From: Paramecium sonneborni
Lineage: Eukaryota; Ciliophora; Oligohymenophorea; Peniculida; Parameciidae
Reading direction: 5' to 3'
Length of the DNA stretch: 64,000 nucleotides
Assembly: GCA_905182985.1 (NCBI GenBank)
Contig: CAJJDN010000066.1
Location: forward strand, 339,076 to 403,075
Shown here: positions 22,523 to 35,960 of the stretch, in pieces
Position numbering within the stretch: position 1 is the stretch's first letter
Layout of the letters: every line of letters begins with the position of its first letter
Made by a program: the position numbers and the translations under genes
The notes under the pieces: model-generated
What the model saw: only the letters and a program-made list of their open reading frames with translations
The model's database searches: none
What the model was told of the DNA's origin: nothing

Positions 22523-24058
22523 TCAGACCTTTATATTCAAACAATTTTATCCAGTTAAACTCTTCATTAATAAATATCCCAAAATTTCTTTTTATTTATC
22601 TTCTAAAAAATATTGCTATTTACTAAGGCATTTGATAACTTCATTTTCGTTATCATTAAATTGAGAATTTGTTTTTTTTTATACAATCATTTTGATTAAT
22701 TCAACTATTGATTAACTACATTTCCAAATTTATTAACCAATATAATCCATCATTTATGATTATTGTTCCTCATTAATTACTGTATATTTTCCTATAACTT
22801 TTTTTAGTTTACCTTTAATGACACAAATGTCATTTATTTTTAAAAGAGTAAATTCAACAAATTATTATGAATTATCCTCAATAAATAAAGAATTAATAAT
22901 AATGCTTTTTTATTATCCTATATATTAAAGGGAAACTACTATAAATTTTCAACTAATTCTTAATTTTTAATTTCTTATTTCTATTCAAAATATTTTTAAA
23001 TTTTTTCAAAGAGAATTTTTGCATTTATCAATTTATATTTCAAAAATTTCCCTAGATTTTCAGAATCTACTCTAAGTAATTTTTATAATTACTTTTTCTA
23101 TTTCTGATAAATTTCTTGGGACTTTCAATCCGAGAAGTTTTTTATTCCTCATTTGCAAATTCAAAATTTATGTGATTTTGCATAATTTTTAAATTTCGAC
23201 TTCAATAATAAATTTAGAATTAGATTTAAAAATAGAAATCATTTCATCCTCTGTAATTTCGATATTATTTTTCTTATTTTTTAGCTAAAATTTAATTAAA
23301 ATTATGTATGAGCTTCCTTTTTATTATACAACCAAGACTATTTTAATTAATATTAATCTTCTAATTCCTAAAATTATAAACATCTTTTCTTTCTCTAAAT
23401 TAATTTGCTTTGATTAAATTAATATCTATTTATCAACTAATTCTTAATTTAAAAGTTCAATAGTCTCTTTAAGTTTATTCTTTTTCTAAATTTCTTATTT
23501 ATGATCTTTATTGAGTTTTTCTAAAATCTTTTTAAGCTTTATTCAAACTATTTTTTATTATTTATTAATTGCTAACAAGCGATTATTCTTATCCAAGACT
23601 CAAAATTTCTTCTTTTGTTTATAATTTGAATAATACTATCAACTCAATTATTTTTCTAATTAAATAGTTCGAACTGTTAACTTTTGAAATTTGGTTACGT
23701 CATTAGTTGTCTTTAAAATTTCGTTGAATTTTTCGTTTAAAAACTCAAACTTCACTTTAGTTGAAACCGTTCACTCTTGGAATATCAATTATTACATGTG
23801 TTATTTTTGAGATCATCAATTTGTGTTTATTTGTCTTGTAATACCTATTTTAGTTTATCTGAAAGTCTTAAATATCTATTTCAATTAACTTAATCAAATA
23901 TTTTTTGAATTTTTTTTTTTTCGATTTGTGAATACAGCAAGATTTAAATAAATGAAGTACTTATTGATAAATTTAATTGATTTGCAAATTTAATAAAAAA
24001 GATATGAAAAAATAATGAAGTTAATAAAATATAATGAATTTATTATTAGAACTGTCAT
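22523..24058 (-). CDS. Lys/Glu-rich coiled-coil protein, 5' part unresolved
   Basis: The C-terminal exon is clear, ending at TGA 22525-22523 after a helical stretch (CLSKQQYFLEDKQKEILGYLL). Upstream exons encode long charged helices (SLKKILEKLNKDH, EKFNEILKTTNDVTKFQKL), typical of a coiled-coil structural protein. I could not settle the splicing between about 23700 and 24058. A candidate ATG at 24058 leads into a hydrophobic peptide and a 12-base A run. The start, total length and whether the 5' end is intact remain open. No family is recognised. Confidence 0.45.
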
Positions 24059-24286
24059 CAAGTTTGATCTAAAAAGATAATTATTAGTTTAAATTTTTTA
24101 GTTTTTAGTTTTCTTTTTTTAAATGATATAATTTCTTCTTTTAATAATTAAGCATCGTTTTAGAAATTCTTTAATTTTAGCAGATATACTTTGATAATTA
24201 TTCTTAATTAGAGAAATGATTAATTTTATATTAATTCTTAGGTAATAAATAATAACAACGAATAAGTGAATTTAAATTATTCAAAA

Positions 24287-27200
24287 TCAATCAAAATTCT
24301 TTTCAAGTTGAAAAAAAACTTCTGAAATCATTTCAATTCTGATTGGTTTTGAAAGGAAAGCATCAAAACCTAACTTTTCACATTTTTCTTATTAAGATTC
24401 ATCATCAAATCCTGATAAAGCAATTAATTTTATACTATCAATTTCTTAATTATCAATCTAGATAAAGCAATAAATTGAGTACCATTTTTCGAATTTTTTC
24501 TGCTGCTTGCCATCCATTTAAAATTGGCATTGATAAATCCATAAATACATATTTTATATTAAAGCTCTTTTAATATTCTTATAACTAGTTTTATTATTAT
24601 AAATTACTTTAGCTATTGCTTATTATCCATTATAAGCTTCAATAATATCTGCTTAAGGTATTAAATTTTATAATAACATTTTAAAAGCTAATACATTAAA
24701 TGTTTAATCATCAACAATTAAAATACCGAATTTTTTACTTTGATGTAATTATTGAATAATCAATTTAGGATCTTAAACTTCTAAGTGATCTCGAGATTAT
24801 AGACATTTTTATGTTTAAGATCTCTAACTTAAAGATTTGAATCTCAATATATTTTTTGATTTAGTTTGATCCCCATCTTCTATGGATGGTTCATTCATTT
24901 CTGTTTCTGCTTTTTCTAAAGGTTTTGTATACAATCTAAGATAAGAGGATCTAACAAACAAAGATTGTTGTTAAGGTTTATCCTTAGTATTTGGAGATTC
25001 CTCATTTTTAAAATTGCTAATATGCTAAGAACTATTTTCTTATTTAAAACAACTAACATAATTTGATAATCTATAAGCATTATCTTATAATTTAGCATAA
25101 ATTTAAAATGTCATTTTTGTTCCTACATTTAATTAACTTTATAAATCAATAATATCAGATGGTCCTAATAAACTTACCAATTTTTTACAAACCATTAAAC
25201 CTATACCAGTGCCATTTTTATTATCTATTTTTTAAGATGAAAAAGTAGCAAATAAATTGAATAATTGAGGTTTGATTGAATCTGGAATTCCACAACCTGT
25301 ATCTTCAATTGAGATTGTATATACAAGTTTATTAGAAGAGATTTATGGATGTTTACCTTATAGAGACTTTCTAATGGAAGAAACAGATTAATTGAAATTC
25401 ATATAGCTAATATTTTTAGAGGAATTGCTTCTCTTTATATGTTATGTTTTATCTGTACTTAACGATTATATTGTTATTGTTATACTTCCTTTTTCGGTGA
25501 ATTTTAAAGAATTAGATAAAATATTCATAATAATTTATTTGATTCTATTAGGATCAGAATGTACTTGAAAAGATGGAATATCATAAATAGTCTTAATTTC
25601 AACTCCTTTTTATTCTGCTGAAATAGCTATCGTTTCAATAACTTCATCTATAAGTTCATTTATATAAAAGTCACTAATACATAATCTTAATTGATTCTTT
25701 TCTATTCTAGCATAATCTTATATATCATATATCATATATAGCATAAGATAAACATTTTTTCTTATTATGTTAAGAAAATATTTCTCTTACGGATTTACAT
25801 CCTATTTACCTTCTAAACTTTCTAAAATTGCTACTATTCCATTAATGGGTGTTTTAAAATCATGAAAAACAGTAGCTAGAATCATATCTTTATTTTCACA
25901 GATTTATTTTGATGTTGATAATTATTATTATAATGAGGTTAAAGATTTCTCTATTTCTTTATTTTAAAATACTAAAAGAAATGCTTAACATCTATTCCAA
26001 TAACAATGATTAAAAAATAATTTTAATCTTTTCTTTTTCAATTCATTTACACAAATATTTCTTAAACTTTAACTCTATATTAACCATTCTTCCATTACTT
26101 TAGATTTTTTATTTTTTGGACTCTCTTCACTTAATTATATTGATGCTCTACAAAACTATTAATATTTAGGAGTATCAATTATAATTTCAGAACCTGGTTA
26201 AAATTATAATTGTTTTTATTCTTCAAATTAATCATTCTCAATAGGAATTTCAGGTAAATGATTGAACTTTTATAATAATGGACTTTATGCTAAATATTAA
26301 CAATTATCCATAATTTCTGTAAATATACTCTTAAAATTGTTTTGTGGTTTGTAAATCAATTCTTTTTAATTATCAAATAAAGTTTAAAGTTTAATTTGGT
26401 TATCTGAAAAAAAGTGATTCAAACATTCAATAAACTCTTCTGAATGAGCTGCATCATATTTAAACTCATTTTCCAAAGCCTTTGTATGATATATTGGTTT
26501 TCTTGATGATTTATCTATCACTAACAAAGGTAATGGTAAGATTTCCTTAAATAACAATAAAAGATCGTTCTCATCACTTTATTCATAAGACTACAATTAT
26601 TATAATTATATTACTAGAAGAATTGGAGAAAAGATCAATCCTAAATAAGATATTGGGTACTGATATTCATTCAATCTTATAATCGAATATATAAGCACTA
26701 TGAAATATATTAATTTTTAGAATAATTGCACTCTAAGTACTTGAGTTAAGGCTAAAAGTTTCAGTATGATAAATATGAAAATTCCCTTTATTTTATAACA
26801 CTATATATACCTTCTGTTCAGTGTTTATAGTCATCTCAACTTACACTATCTACATAATCAATTAAGTTATAGCTAAATAATAATCTCCTGTTAAACAAAT
26901 AAACTTTTATTTGTAGTCTAACAATAAAAACATTATAGAAAATATCAGATCCACAATCATAAATAGTCCAGAATCCAATGTAACGATCTGTTTTGTCAGT
27001 CCTAAAACTAAAAATAAAATCGATGCAATTATATTGCATATTGTGAATCTTTGATGTAATCCAATTTTCATAATCTAAGAATACAAAATATTTAATTAAA
27101 TAATTTTTCATTTCTTCCTTATCTTATACCTATGACCAATGAAACCTATTCAAATTTAATTCAGATAATAAATTAGCTTAATCACTTTTCTATTAAAATA

Positions 27201-27353
27201 CTTTGAAATAAAAAATAAATGATGTGAATTTTTTAAATTATTCATTGTATATATTTCAAATATTTCCCTGATCACTTTTCCAGTATTAAATTAATATCTA
27301 CCTCTCTCATTTTCATTAATTAATACCATCTTTCTATTATTTAACAAATTCAT
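24287..27353 (-). CDS. Hybrid histidine kinase with N-terminal membrane/sensor region
   Basis: The stop is TGA 24289-24287 and the likely start ATG 27353; a second possible start is 27111. The N-terminal region contains several hydrophobic segments. The kinase core is complete: H-box HDFKTPINGIVA, N-box NILSNSLKFT, G1 box EDTGCGIP and G2 box NGTGIGL. A receiver follows, with VDD, MDLSMPILNG (phospho-acceptor Asp), ALSG and the conserved SKPI before the end. All catalytic boxes of the ATPase are intact, unlike the first hybrid kinase at 1770-3900. The inter-box region holds a Ser-rich insert of about 45 residues. A splice join between 27112 and 27200 is unresolved. Confidence 0.85.
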
Positions 27354-29086
27354 TTTAAAAATTCAAAAATAAACTTTAATGAAAGAGCAATCTCTAGTTA
27401 AAAACCACTTAAAGTTTAAAAAAAAAAAAGTTTTATTGTAACAAATATTTCTATTATAGAATAAAAACATTGAACCAATCATTAATACATTTATGATACA
27501 TTATAAATCTTATGAAATATATTAATAGTATATTATGAAAACAATATAAAAAGGAAAATTACTTCTTAAATTTTCATAAAATATTCTCATATAAAGACAT
27601 TCAATTATATATTGACATAAATTCCTGTAAAAAAATGGAATATATCCAAAATTTTCTACCAATTCATAATTGATTAATCCTTCTAAAAATAGTCTTCAAA
27701 AAATATAATGAATCTCAATTTTTCTATTTTAATTTTTTAATAGAAAATATTTACTTAAAACGAACAGAGAATGATATTCAATATTATATTTGATTAAAAA
27801 CTATATGTAGATTTCTTATAATCAAGATTTTATATCAACATCTTCTTTATAATCTTCATATATTCTTTATATTATTCTCAGCTAATAAAATCAAGAAATT
27901 AACATTTATATGTATCGATATTCTATCCTTCAACAAGTACTAAAGTTTTTTGACTAATTTTATAAGAAAGAAAACATTAATTCTAATTGAAAATTCTTTA
28001 AACAAAATTAATTCTAAAAGGGTCAGATTATAGAAAAAAAGCCATTATTCACTTTGCTCTAAAAGAATTTGCAAACATTTTAATGGTTAAAATCAGAAGG
28101 AAAAACAAATTTTTTTTAAGAAATTTGTTAGTTTACAATTCAAAAATAAAGTTTTAGATAAACAATAGTTCTTTCAGGTATCCAAAAATTGCAAATTTTA
28201 ATAAACTGAATACATTTTTGTGATATGATAAATCTATTTTGATAATAAATTAAGATTTTTTTTTGGTATTCATAAATTTTACTAAAAAATTATAAATATG
28301 CTATGGGATTACATTTACTTTCTATATTTTTCTTCTAAAAATAATTTAAATTCGAAGTCACAAATAACTAAATCTGAGAAAAAGAAAATTTCATAAATTA
28401 GCTATTAAACTCTAAGTAAATTAATTCATAAAATAATCAATAATTTGTGTAATATGCTGGATATTAAGCATATATTAACTATTGATTCTAGATTGAATAA
28501 TGTTTAACTAATATCCAATATATGACTTAAACACTTTACATGATTTTGGTTCTAAGTATGATATCGAAATCAACTAATTTAGATATATTTGACATTTTTT
28601 AAGTATAATAAATGCCCAAATAATTTCTACATTTTAGGTTTAATAATAGTATTCGAATCAATATAATAAATTTATGATTATGAAAATATAAATGTCTTTA
28701 AGGATATTTTATTGAAGAGTTACAAAAAAAATAAATTTAGAGATTTATTTTATATTGATAAAATTTTATTTGTGTGACTAAATGATTTTGTTATGGAATT
28801 ATTAATTGATTTTTTTACTAAAATACTTAAAGTGAATTTATAGTTAAAAAATGATATTTAGTATTGTTTTATTATTGGTAATTTAATGTAATGAAAATAT
28901 ATAAAAAATATGTATAAAAATTGGCAGGAAAATTACAAATTAAAACAAATACTAATATTTTTGGTCGTAAATAATATGAGAATAAGAAGTGATCATATAT
29001 TGAAATAACAATTTATAATATCAATTATAAATTTAAATAATATGTGATTTGTAATTATAAAAAGTTAGGCTAAATTAGAGTGAAAA
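27354..29086. other. 1.7-kb gene-free region
   Basis: This is the longest stretch in the window without a supportable gene on either strand. All frames are broken by TGA, and their translations are low-complexity (Ile, Asn, Lys, Leu, Phe). An 8-bp inverted repeat (GGATATTA at 28459-28466, TAATATCC at 28509-28516) has no further pairing at its centre. It separates a minus-strand hybrid kinase from the divergent + strand CDK, so regulatory sequence of both must lie here. Confidence 0.5.
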
Positions 29087-30139
29087 ATGTCAAGATTGAA
29101 TAAGATTCTTAAGTAAGTATTAAAGGATGAGATTTCAATAATTTAATATAGAGACATGTAAATTGAATAAGAAGAGAACACATAATATAATAAGTTTATG
29201 TAAAATTTCAGCAAAGAAGAGAAATTAGGAGAAGGAACATACGGAATAGTAACAAGAGCATTTGATAAAAAAAGAGGGAAAGTTGTTGCTATAAAGAAAT
29301 TGAAATTAGATAATTGTGATGATGAAGGAGTTCCAAGCACAACAATAAGAGAAATAGCAATATTGTAGAAATTGAAACATGGAAATATAATAAAGTGTTT
29401 ATATATATATATTAATGTAGTTTATTGGAAGTAAAATACTTTATGTAAGAGAAAAAGATATTATTGATTTTTGAATCAATGTAATGTGATTTAAGGAAAT
29501 ATTTAGATAAGAACTAAACTTTATCACTAAACACTATAAAATTGATAATATATTAAATATTATTGGGATTATCATTTTGTCATAGTCGTAGAGTATTGCA
29601 TCGTGATTTAAAGCCATAAAATATATTGTTGAATGAGACAATGACAATAAAATTGGCAGATTTTGGATTATCTAGAGTATTTCCATTTCCGATGCCTAAA
29701 TTTACAAAGGAAATAGCAACATTATGGTATAGAGCACCTGAATTAATGTTGGGTGATGATAATTATGGAACAGGAGTGGATATATGGGCAGTAGGATGTA
29801 TAATGGCAGAATGTTTAATAGGAAGACCATTATTAGCAGGAGATAGTTAAGTAGATATGCTATTTAAAATGATGGAAGTATATATGAAGATATAAATAAT
29901 AGTTATTAGGTACTCCAAATGACAATACATATGTTGGTTTATCAAAACTTCCACATTTCAAAGTTACATTCCCTAAATTTTAAGGCAAAGATTTAATTGA
30001 AGTTATACCAGTTTTAGAACATGATAGAAAGGCTTTGGAGATTTTATAATCAATGTTATAATTTAATCCAGGAAAAAGACCTTAAGCAAAAGAATTGTTA
30101 AAACATAATTGGTTTGATGATATAAGAAATAATTTTTGA
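29087..30139 (+). CDS. Cyclin-dependent kinase (PSTTIRE type)
   Basis: The start is ATG 29087 and the stop TGA 30137-30139. Introns of 26 nt (GTGTTTATATA...) and 25 nt (GTATATATGAAG...) give 333 residues. Features in order: an N-terminal extension of about 45 residues, glycine loop GEGTYG with the inhibitory Thr-Tyr pair, VAIKK lysine, cyclin-binding helix PSTTIRE (PSTAIRE variant), HRDLKPQN catalytic loop, DFG, and an activation segment [15 protein letters not shown] with the T-loop Thr. The HNWF tail is like CDK1/CDK2 relatives. In this family the kinase drives cell-cycle steps when bound to cyclin. All catalytic residues are present. Another in-frame ATG (29156) would shorten the extension. 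Confidence 0.93.
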
Positions 30140-30156
30140 TTATTCTTTCATTATTA

Positions 30157-31279
30157 TCATGATTATTCTTCTTGGACTAATTTTAAAAGCATTTCTTAAT
30201 AAGCTTCTGTCCAATTTTAAACATACCAATCATATTAGGAACTATCTGGATTGAAATAATCAAAACATTCTTCTTTTGACATATCATATTTAGAAGATGT
30301 TTATAAGAAACAAGAATGATTATTATTATGTTAGAATTTTCTATTTTTAGTTTATTATTCTTGGCCTGTTAATTATAAAAAACTTGAATGTTATCTAGAT
30401 TTCAATTATTCTTCTAAATTTATTGATCCATGATATATTTCAAATGCAAATGAATATCTTATTTTTAATTCATCATAAGCATAATCAACACAACTACCTG
30501 GTGCTAAATAACCTATTGCTTATGATGCTACTCCAACATCACATGAAGGACAATATTTACCAGATATATCATTTAAAATATCCATCATTTTGTCTTCATT
30601 ATGTTCAGCTAAATTATTCAATTCATTTATTACCAGCATCTGTCGAATAAGCATGTGGTGTAAACATTCCTAAAGTACCTGAATGAACAGTTAAAAATAT
30701 GTCTGGATTAAATGCTTTTAATGAATCACGAACTGCTCTTGTTTCAGGTTCTGAAAATGGATTTGGTCCTGATGTTACTTATCTTACATCATCTTAAACC
30801 TTTTCCCAATGTGCATCATAATTTCTATTTATATCTACTCCATTTTCATTCTCTCTTAAACAATATTCACCTCCTTCTACTTTCTATCTTGATACAGGAT
30901 TTGCATTTAGAATCAATCTTAATTCAAAATCATCTAAAATTTATTTGTTTTTTTGATCATTTTTTTCATAACACAAATCATTTAAGAAATGAATTCCTGA
31001 TTCAGGACTGATCAATTCTCTTGGGTGCTCTCCAAATAATATGTAGGCTTTATTTATTAATTGAATCAAATTACCCCTATATTTTTTGTTTTGATTTCTA
31101 TTTATGCTCACTTCCTTTATTTATGGATTTTCTGATGCATTTGATAAAGATAAGAATGAACAACTTCTACTTAAAGATTCCAATTCTTCATTCAACTCAG
31201 CTGTTGTGTGGTACTTGCTACTAAACTTAGTGGCAAAAACCAATGACAGGCTCAAAAAGACGATTAATGCAATTTTCAT
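30157..31279 (-). CDS. Secreted M14-family zinc carboxypeptidase
   Basis: The start is ATG 31279 and the stop TGA 30159-30157. The N-terminus MKIALIVFLSLSLVFA is a clear signal peptide. Zinc ligands appear as GEHPRELISPE (HxxE) and the later His in LTVHSG. The substrate-binding Asn-Arg is in DINRNYDAHWE. The general-base Glu is in FAFEIYHG. These are the active-site elements of metallocarboxypeptidases, which remove C-terminal residues. In a ciliate the enzyme would act in phagosomes or be secreted. The C-terminal 70 residues beyond the catalytic Glu are polar and unrecognised. It is convergent with the CDK gene, with 17 bp between stops. Small introns are required, but their borders were not all fixed. 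Confidence 0.9.
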
Positions 31280-31309
31280 TATATAATAAAAACGGAACTT
31301 AGTTTAATT

Positions 31310-32582
31310 TCAGAATTATAATATTTTATTTGCTTGATTGAAAGGACTTCCATTTGCATATTTTATCATCACTGGAGTTGCATACATTGTAGGAGTAGAA
31401 GTTTTAGGTTGTTCATATGAATGATTAGATTGATACAAATTCTAATTATTAGATTGAGGTTGAATTCTCATACTAAATTACTGATGATGTTATTAAGCCT
31501 GAAAATATTGACTAAAATAGTGGTTTCTAGGTTCCACATGAGGTGATTTATTCAATTGCTTATAATGTTGACTATTATTATTTCTGATAGCAATTTACTA
31601 CTTGACTCCTGGTTCACTAACTTAAGTCAAACATCTATTCTTAGAATCATTCTTCATTTATTTGATTATCAATTGCTCAAGCATTTATTTTGTCATAGAC
31701 TTTTACTGCTATATCAATTCGGCATTTAATTATTTTAGCCGTTTAATTTCATCAAGTAATACCTAAATGTCATCATTGTGTTTAATAGTTTTACTCTCTT
31801 CATTCTTTGATATAATCTTCTTCTTATCAAAATCAAATTCAATTTCAATCTCTTCAGAACCCTACTTCAGTAGCTTATCCTACTATTATAATAATATCTG
31901 ATTTAATTTCTTCTCCAACATCCAATAATTTCGTTTCCAATCATCTAATTCTAACTCCATCTTTTGTATCATCTCTACTAATTTGGTTACTTTATATACT
32001 ATGAATGTCTCCTAATCACATTATAATTCTATCGTATCATCCATATCTATTTGATCCAAAATCTTCAATAAACTATTTGCTTCTATCTTACATCCATTTA
32101 CTTGTGATTAACCTAAACTCTTTTAATAAAATTCTGTCTCCTCCTATATAACCTAAAGATCATTCTCATCACAACGCTGATCCTCAAAAATAGAATTATC
32201 CAAATTGCACTTCAATTATACTATCTCTCTATTATGGATTCGTTCCTATTCTTCATACTTCTCTTCCCACATCTATTTTACATTATTATTTTACTTTTAT
32301 TTATCCCTTCAATCCTTAAATCTCTTCTTCTAATTAATATATTGTTATCTTCATTTACTACTAATACATCACTATTTTACTTCATTATCTTATGCTTTTT
32401 ATACTGAAGTAGTTGCTGATTCACTCCCTGTTGATTAATTTACTAACATTGTTATATAATTAATTATTAATTAAAACATCGAAATCGTTCAATAACTCAG
32501 AATTATCAATAAAACAACTATCACTGTAAAAATTAATATAGTAATTGGCTTATTAAATGCCTTATTTTCTAGAGTTTAGAAT
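31310..32582 (-). CDS. Coiled-coil protein, 5' end unresolved
   Basis: The stop is TGA 31312-31310. Introns GTTAGTAAATTAATCAACAG (20 nt), GTATAAAAAGC... (25 nt) and GTAAAATAATAATG... (22 nt) join exons into one long helical protein. Segments such as LEEEIQGLKGQIKMWEEK and EMIQKMELELDDWKRNYW show heptad repeats. The C-terminal 110 residues are disordered and rich in Gln, Asn, Ser and Pro. In-frame sequence can be followed to about 32582, with no convincing ATG there. A further upstream exon, possibly beyond a 47-nt intron, is likely. It is probably cytoskeletal, by texture only. Confidence 0.6.
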
Positions 32583-33225
32583 CCTCTAAAAATTAATAAA
32601 AAACAAATAAAATTATTAAAACTTGTACTTACCAAACTAAAGAAAATAATTTTTAAGGAATTGAAGTCCTAACAGATATTGAGAAAGTCAAAAATTTCTA
32701 TAAAACTTTTCTATTTCGTTAAAGTCAAAATTCAAAAGAAAACCTTTATATAATTGTAACTCTCAACACAACATAAGCATGCGTTGATCAAGTTAAAAAT
32801 CTATTAATGAATAGAATAAAGTAAAAAAAGTGCTAATTCTAAGATTCATTCATTTATTTTACCTAGCTAGAACATTAAGTTAGTTTTTTTTGATATAAAC
32901 TTTGTCAGGGTTGCATATTTGGCATTTGATTCAATACAAAATTATAGTAAAGTATTAAGACTAAGAATTACACTTAATTTGGCGTTATATTTGAATTTGA
33001 CTTATTAATTTGAAATTTGTTTAATGTTTTTTTGAGTTTTCACTGTTTGATAATTTACCTTCTTACCTTTAAATTCTAGATGATTAAAAAATTTTGAAAG
33101 TTTTTGGCATTTTATGAATTTTAGGGTTATTTTTGAAGATAAAGCTTAATCTTTTAGATTGAGACATGAAAAATAGATAAAAATCTTTTGTTATTATGAA
33201 TTTCAATTATATATATGGATTTATT
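32583..33225. other. Intergenic, may hold a first exon
   Basis: About 640 bases. The part next to 32582 may contain the missing first exon of the minus-strand coiled-coil gene (a frame reading SFIEIFDFLNICQDFNSL around 32640-32710). The remainder is AT-rich with no supported gene. Confidence 0.4.
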
Positions 33226-35081
33226 TCACTTTTCAATACATTAAATGAAATATCTCAATTATTCTTGCAATTAGTCTAAAGTAGTTACTTCTTCTGCTTC
33301 ATCTTACTAACTACGTTCATCATTTTGTATGAGAACTAATGCAAGCCATTACATCACTTAAATGAATTCATAATAAAATAATCCTTCAAATCCGTTAAAT
33401 TTTTCGTCATGAAATAATTCTTTATATGCTGTCTTAATAATTCCATCAAGATTATCACCTTTATATCCAGAATCTTAAATGAGTTATTTTATTTCTTCTT
33501 ATCTGATATGGAATTTAATATCGGAATTATCATCATTACCTTAACTAAATCTTTTAATGAAAATATTCTATAATTAATCTTAAATTTCCTAAATTTAATA
33601 ATATGGGAATTTACTCTTATAAAATTGACTAAGATTTCATTGTACTTCATATGTTATTAGAAATTATTAAACTCTTTTTCATCTGAGTTAATTTCAATAA
33701 TTTTATCTACAATTTTCATAACAAGTTGATCTTAGGCTAGATTTGAATAAATATTAAAAATACATTCAACTTCGCTCAGATTATTGGTTTTTTTAAATTA
33801 TGCCAATTCAACAATGATTACAAAGAATTCTTGGAATTTAACAGATAATTCTAAGCTTTTTCTAACATCTTTTGATTTCGATCCTTATTTATCATAGGTT
33901 TCAACAAATGAAAATAGTTCTTAACTATCCTAAACTAATCCATACTAATATAGTATATAAGATATTATACAAATTTCAAGAAATGCATTACATCTTAGAA
34001 TGATATGCTAATTTCATCTTTTTTAGCATGATCTGTATTATAGAGTATGGCATATTAACGAAAGACTTCATAAAGTAGAGGTAATTTGTCATCCATATAA
34101 GCTGCAATTTTATTGTAGAAATTTTCTTCCTTATAATAAATGATATAATTTTACAAGATCTTTAAGTTCTAGATTACCCTCAGCATTTTTTTAAATGATG
34201 GTCCATAATTTCTCAAATTTATATGGACACTCTTCTGCAGCAGATTGTTTATTTTTTTAACTATCTTCTCGTTTTTGAAGTTGTTATAATTATAAATCTT
34301 TTTCTTTTTATTAAGCATATTCCATTATTTTTTTTTGTATATCTTGTTAAGAATAAGGATTAGGTTTGAAGAGAATGTTTGAATTAAAGTTTTTCATATC
34401 TAAAGGGTAAATAGATTATTGAGGTTCTTGTCCCTCTTTTTCAGTGATAACTTATCCGTAGAATTAGTATGTAAAAGAACCAAAAGGGAGTGTGATTTCT
34501 GCATAATATCTTTTAAAATTATCTCCATATCTAAAATAATAATATATATAGTGAACTTGATTTCTTTCAGAATGATTTTATCTTTAGATGGATAATTTTT
34601 GGGATCGAATTCATGCATAACTTCTGGGAACATCCTGTATTCATATTGAACAATATAAGTAGGTTCTTAACGTACCCCTTTTAAATTTATCGGATCTAGT
34701 TCAAAGGAAACAGTGAATTAATTTCTCATTTTTCCAAAGGCCTCATCATACCATTCTAAATTGAAAGTAAAAGATAATACTTTCTTATTCTTAAGTCATT
34801 ATATATCCTTAACCTTTTCTAATTTCCACTTTTATTATGGTTTCTTTTCCATCTTCATCATCTTTAATATATTCAAAAATTTGAGCACGGGGTGATGGTG
34901 TTGTAAATATTTCTCCTTTAGGGAATTTAGTTAATAAATTGCATGGTAAATAGTTTGAATCAGGATTCTTTTTATTAGAATATAGTTTAGCAGCTGCAAG
35001 AGCTAACCATGCAAAATTATTTAATCCTTAACCAACATTGATGTAAAAGACGAGTTCTTCTACGTATACTTTTAATTTCAT
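33226..35081 (-). CDS. Hypothetical protein with conserved-looking N-terminal domain
   Basis: The start is ATG 35081 and the stop TGA 33228-33226. The N-terminal region reads MKLKVYVEELVFYINVGQGL, then FAWLALAAAKLYSNKK and a Pro-rich FPKGEIFTTPSPRAQIFEYI. After a 40-nt intron the next exon reads FTFNLEWYDEAFGKMRNQFT. It looks like a folded domain of about 230 residues that I cannot name. A charged coiled coil follows, then a helical C-terminal region ending in an acidic Gln-rich tail (DEAEEVTTLDQLQEQL). Not every intron was placed. Composition throughout is that of a real gene. Confidence 0.65.
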
Positions 35082-35284
35082 TAATATTAATTATATTTTT
35101 AATGGGAATTTGCACTAATAAATAATATACTTAGAATAGTGATCCTCCTTAAAACCATAGATAGAATAGATTATATTTGAATTATCAATAATTAGCAAAT
35201 ATAAATCATCCTTTGAATGTAAATCATAAATACAACAATTATTTTTAAATAATACCAGAGAGTACAGTAGGTAAGGGAATCAAA

Positions 35285-35926
35285 ATGACTAATTAATATA
35301 CAAGTAGATTAAGTAGAGAAGAATGGTTAGAAAAGAGAAAAGAATTTTGGGGTAGCTTTATATGTGTAATTTAAAGAATCAAGAGTAGAAGGTGAGAAAG
35401 TCTATTGGTAATCAATCTAAAAAGCAATTGAAGAACCAGATGAAGGTATGCTCATAAATATTTAAGCAAATGTATTAGCAATTCTTAATGCATGTGATCT
35501 AAAATTGGTTAATAATTCCATTTAATTATTATATGATAATTCTATGCATAAATATGATGTTCCTATATTTATGATAAATGAACCATAATCATTCCCATAA
35601 ACTAAATTTTGTGATGCTGGTTTAATATAAGATTTTCAACAAACAGAATTAAAAGTAAATATTTATATTATAGTAATTTATTTTTAGATTAAAGTACGTT
35701 CCAATAAATTACCTTAAGATTTTGAGGTTCTTACTCATACCAATTAAAGCATTGTAGAATTAAAAACTAAAGTTTAAGAATCTGCTCCAGGATCTGAAAT
35801 ATGCAGATTATTTTTTAAGGGTAGAGAGATGAAAAATCATCATCTTATTGGAAATTATTAACTTAAAGATGGAGAAGTATTCTACTTAGTATTCATTTTT
35901 TATAGATGGTCCAAGCCTTTATGTGA
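35285..35926 (+). CDS. UBTD/DC-UbP-like ubiquitin-domain protein
   Basis: The start is ATG 35285 and the stop TGA 35924-35926. Introns of 25, 21, 33 and 29 nt give 177 residues. Residues about 10-95 (LEKRKEFWESRVEGEKVYW, ILNACDLKLVNNSIQLLYD, KYDVPIFMINEP) match the order of the helical UBTD1/UBTD2 N-terminal domain, which binds E2 enzymes and ubiquitin chains. Residues about 100-177 form a ubiquitin-like fold (IKVRSNKLPQDFEV, CRLFFKGREM, NYQLKDGEMVQAFM). The family links ubiquitin conjugation to ligases. Length is slightly short of the animal members (about 230). The following gene starts 34 bp downstream. Confidence 0.85.
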
Positions 35927-35960
35927 AATTACTTATTAACAAAACAATATTTTATTTATT

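Noticed and set aside
28459..28516. 8-bp inverted repeat around 28487
   Set aside because: The arms match but the sequence between does not pair, and there is no target duplication or transposase, so a mobile element is not supported.
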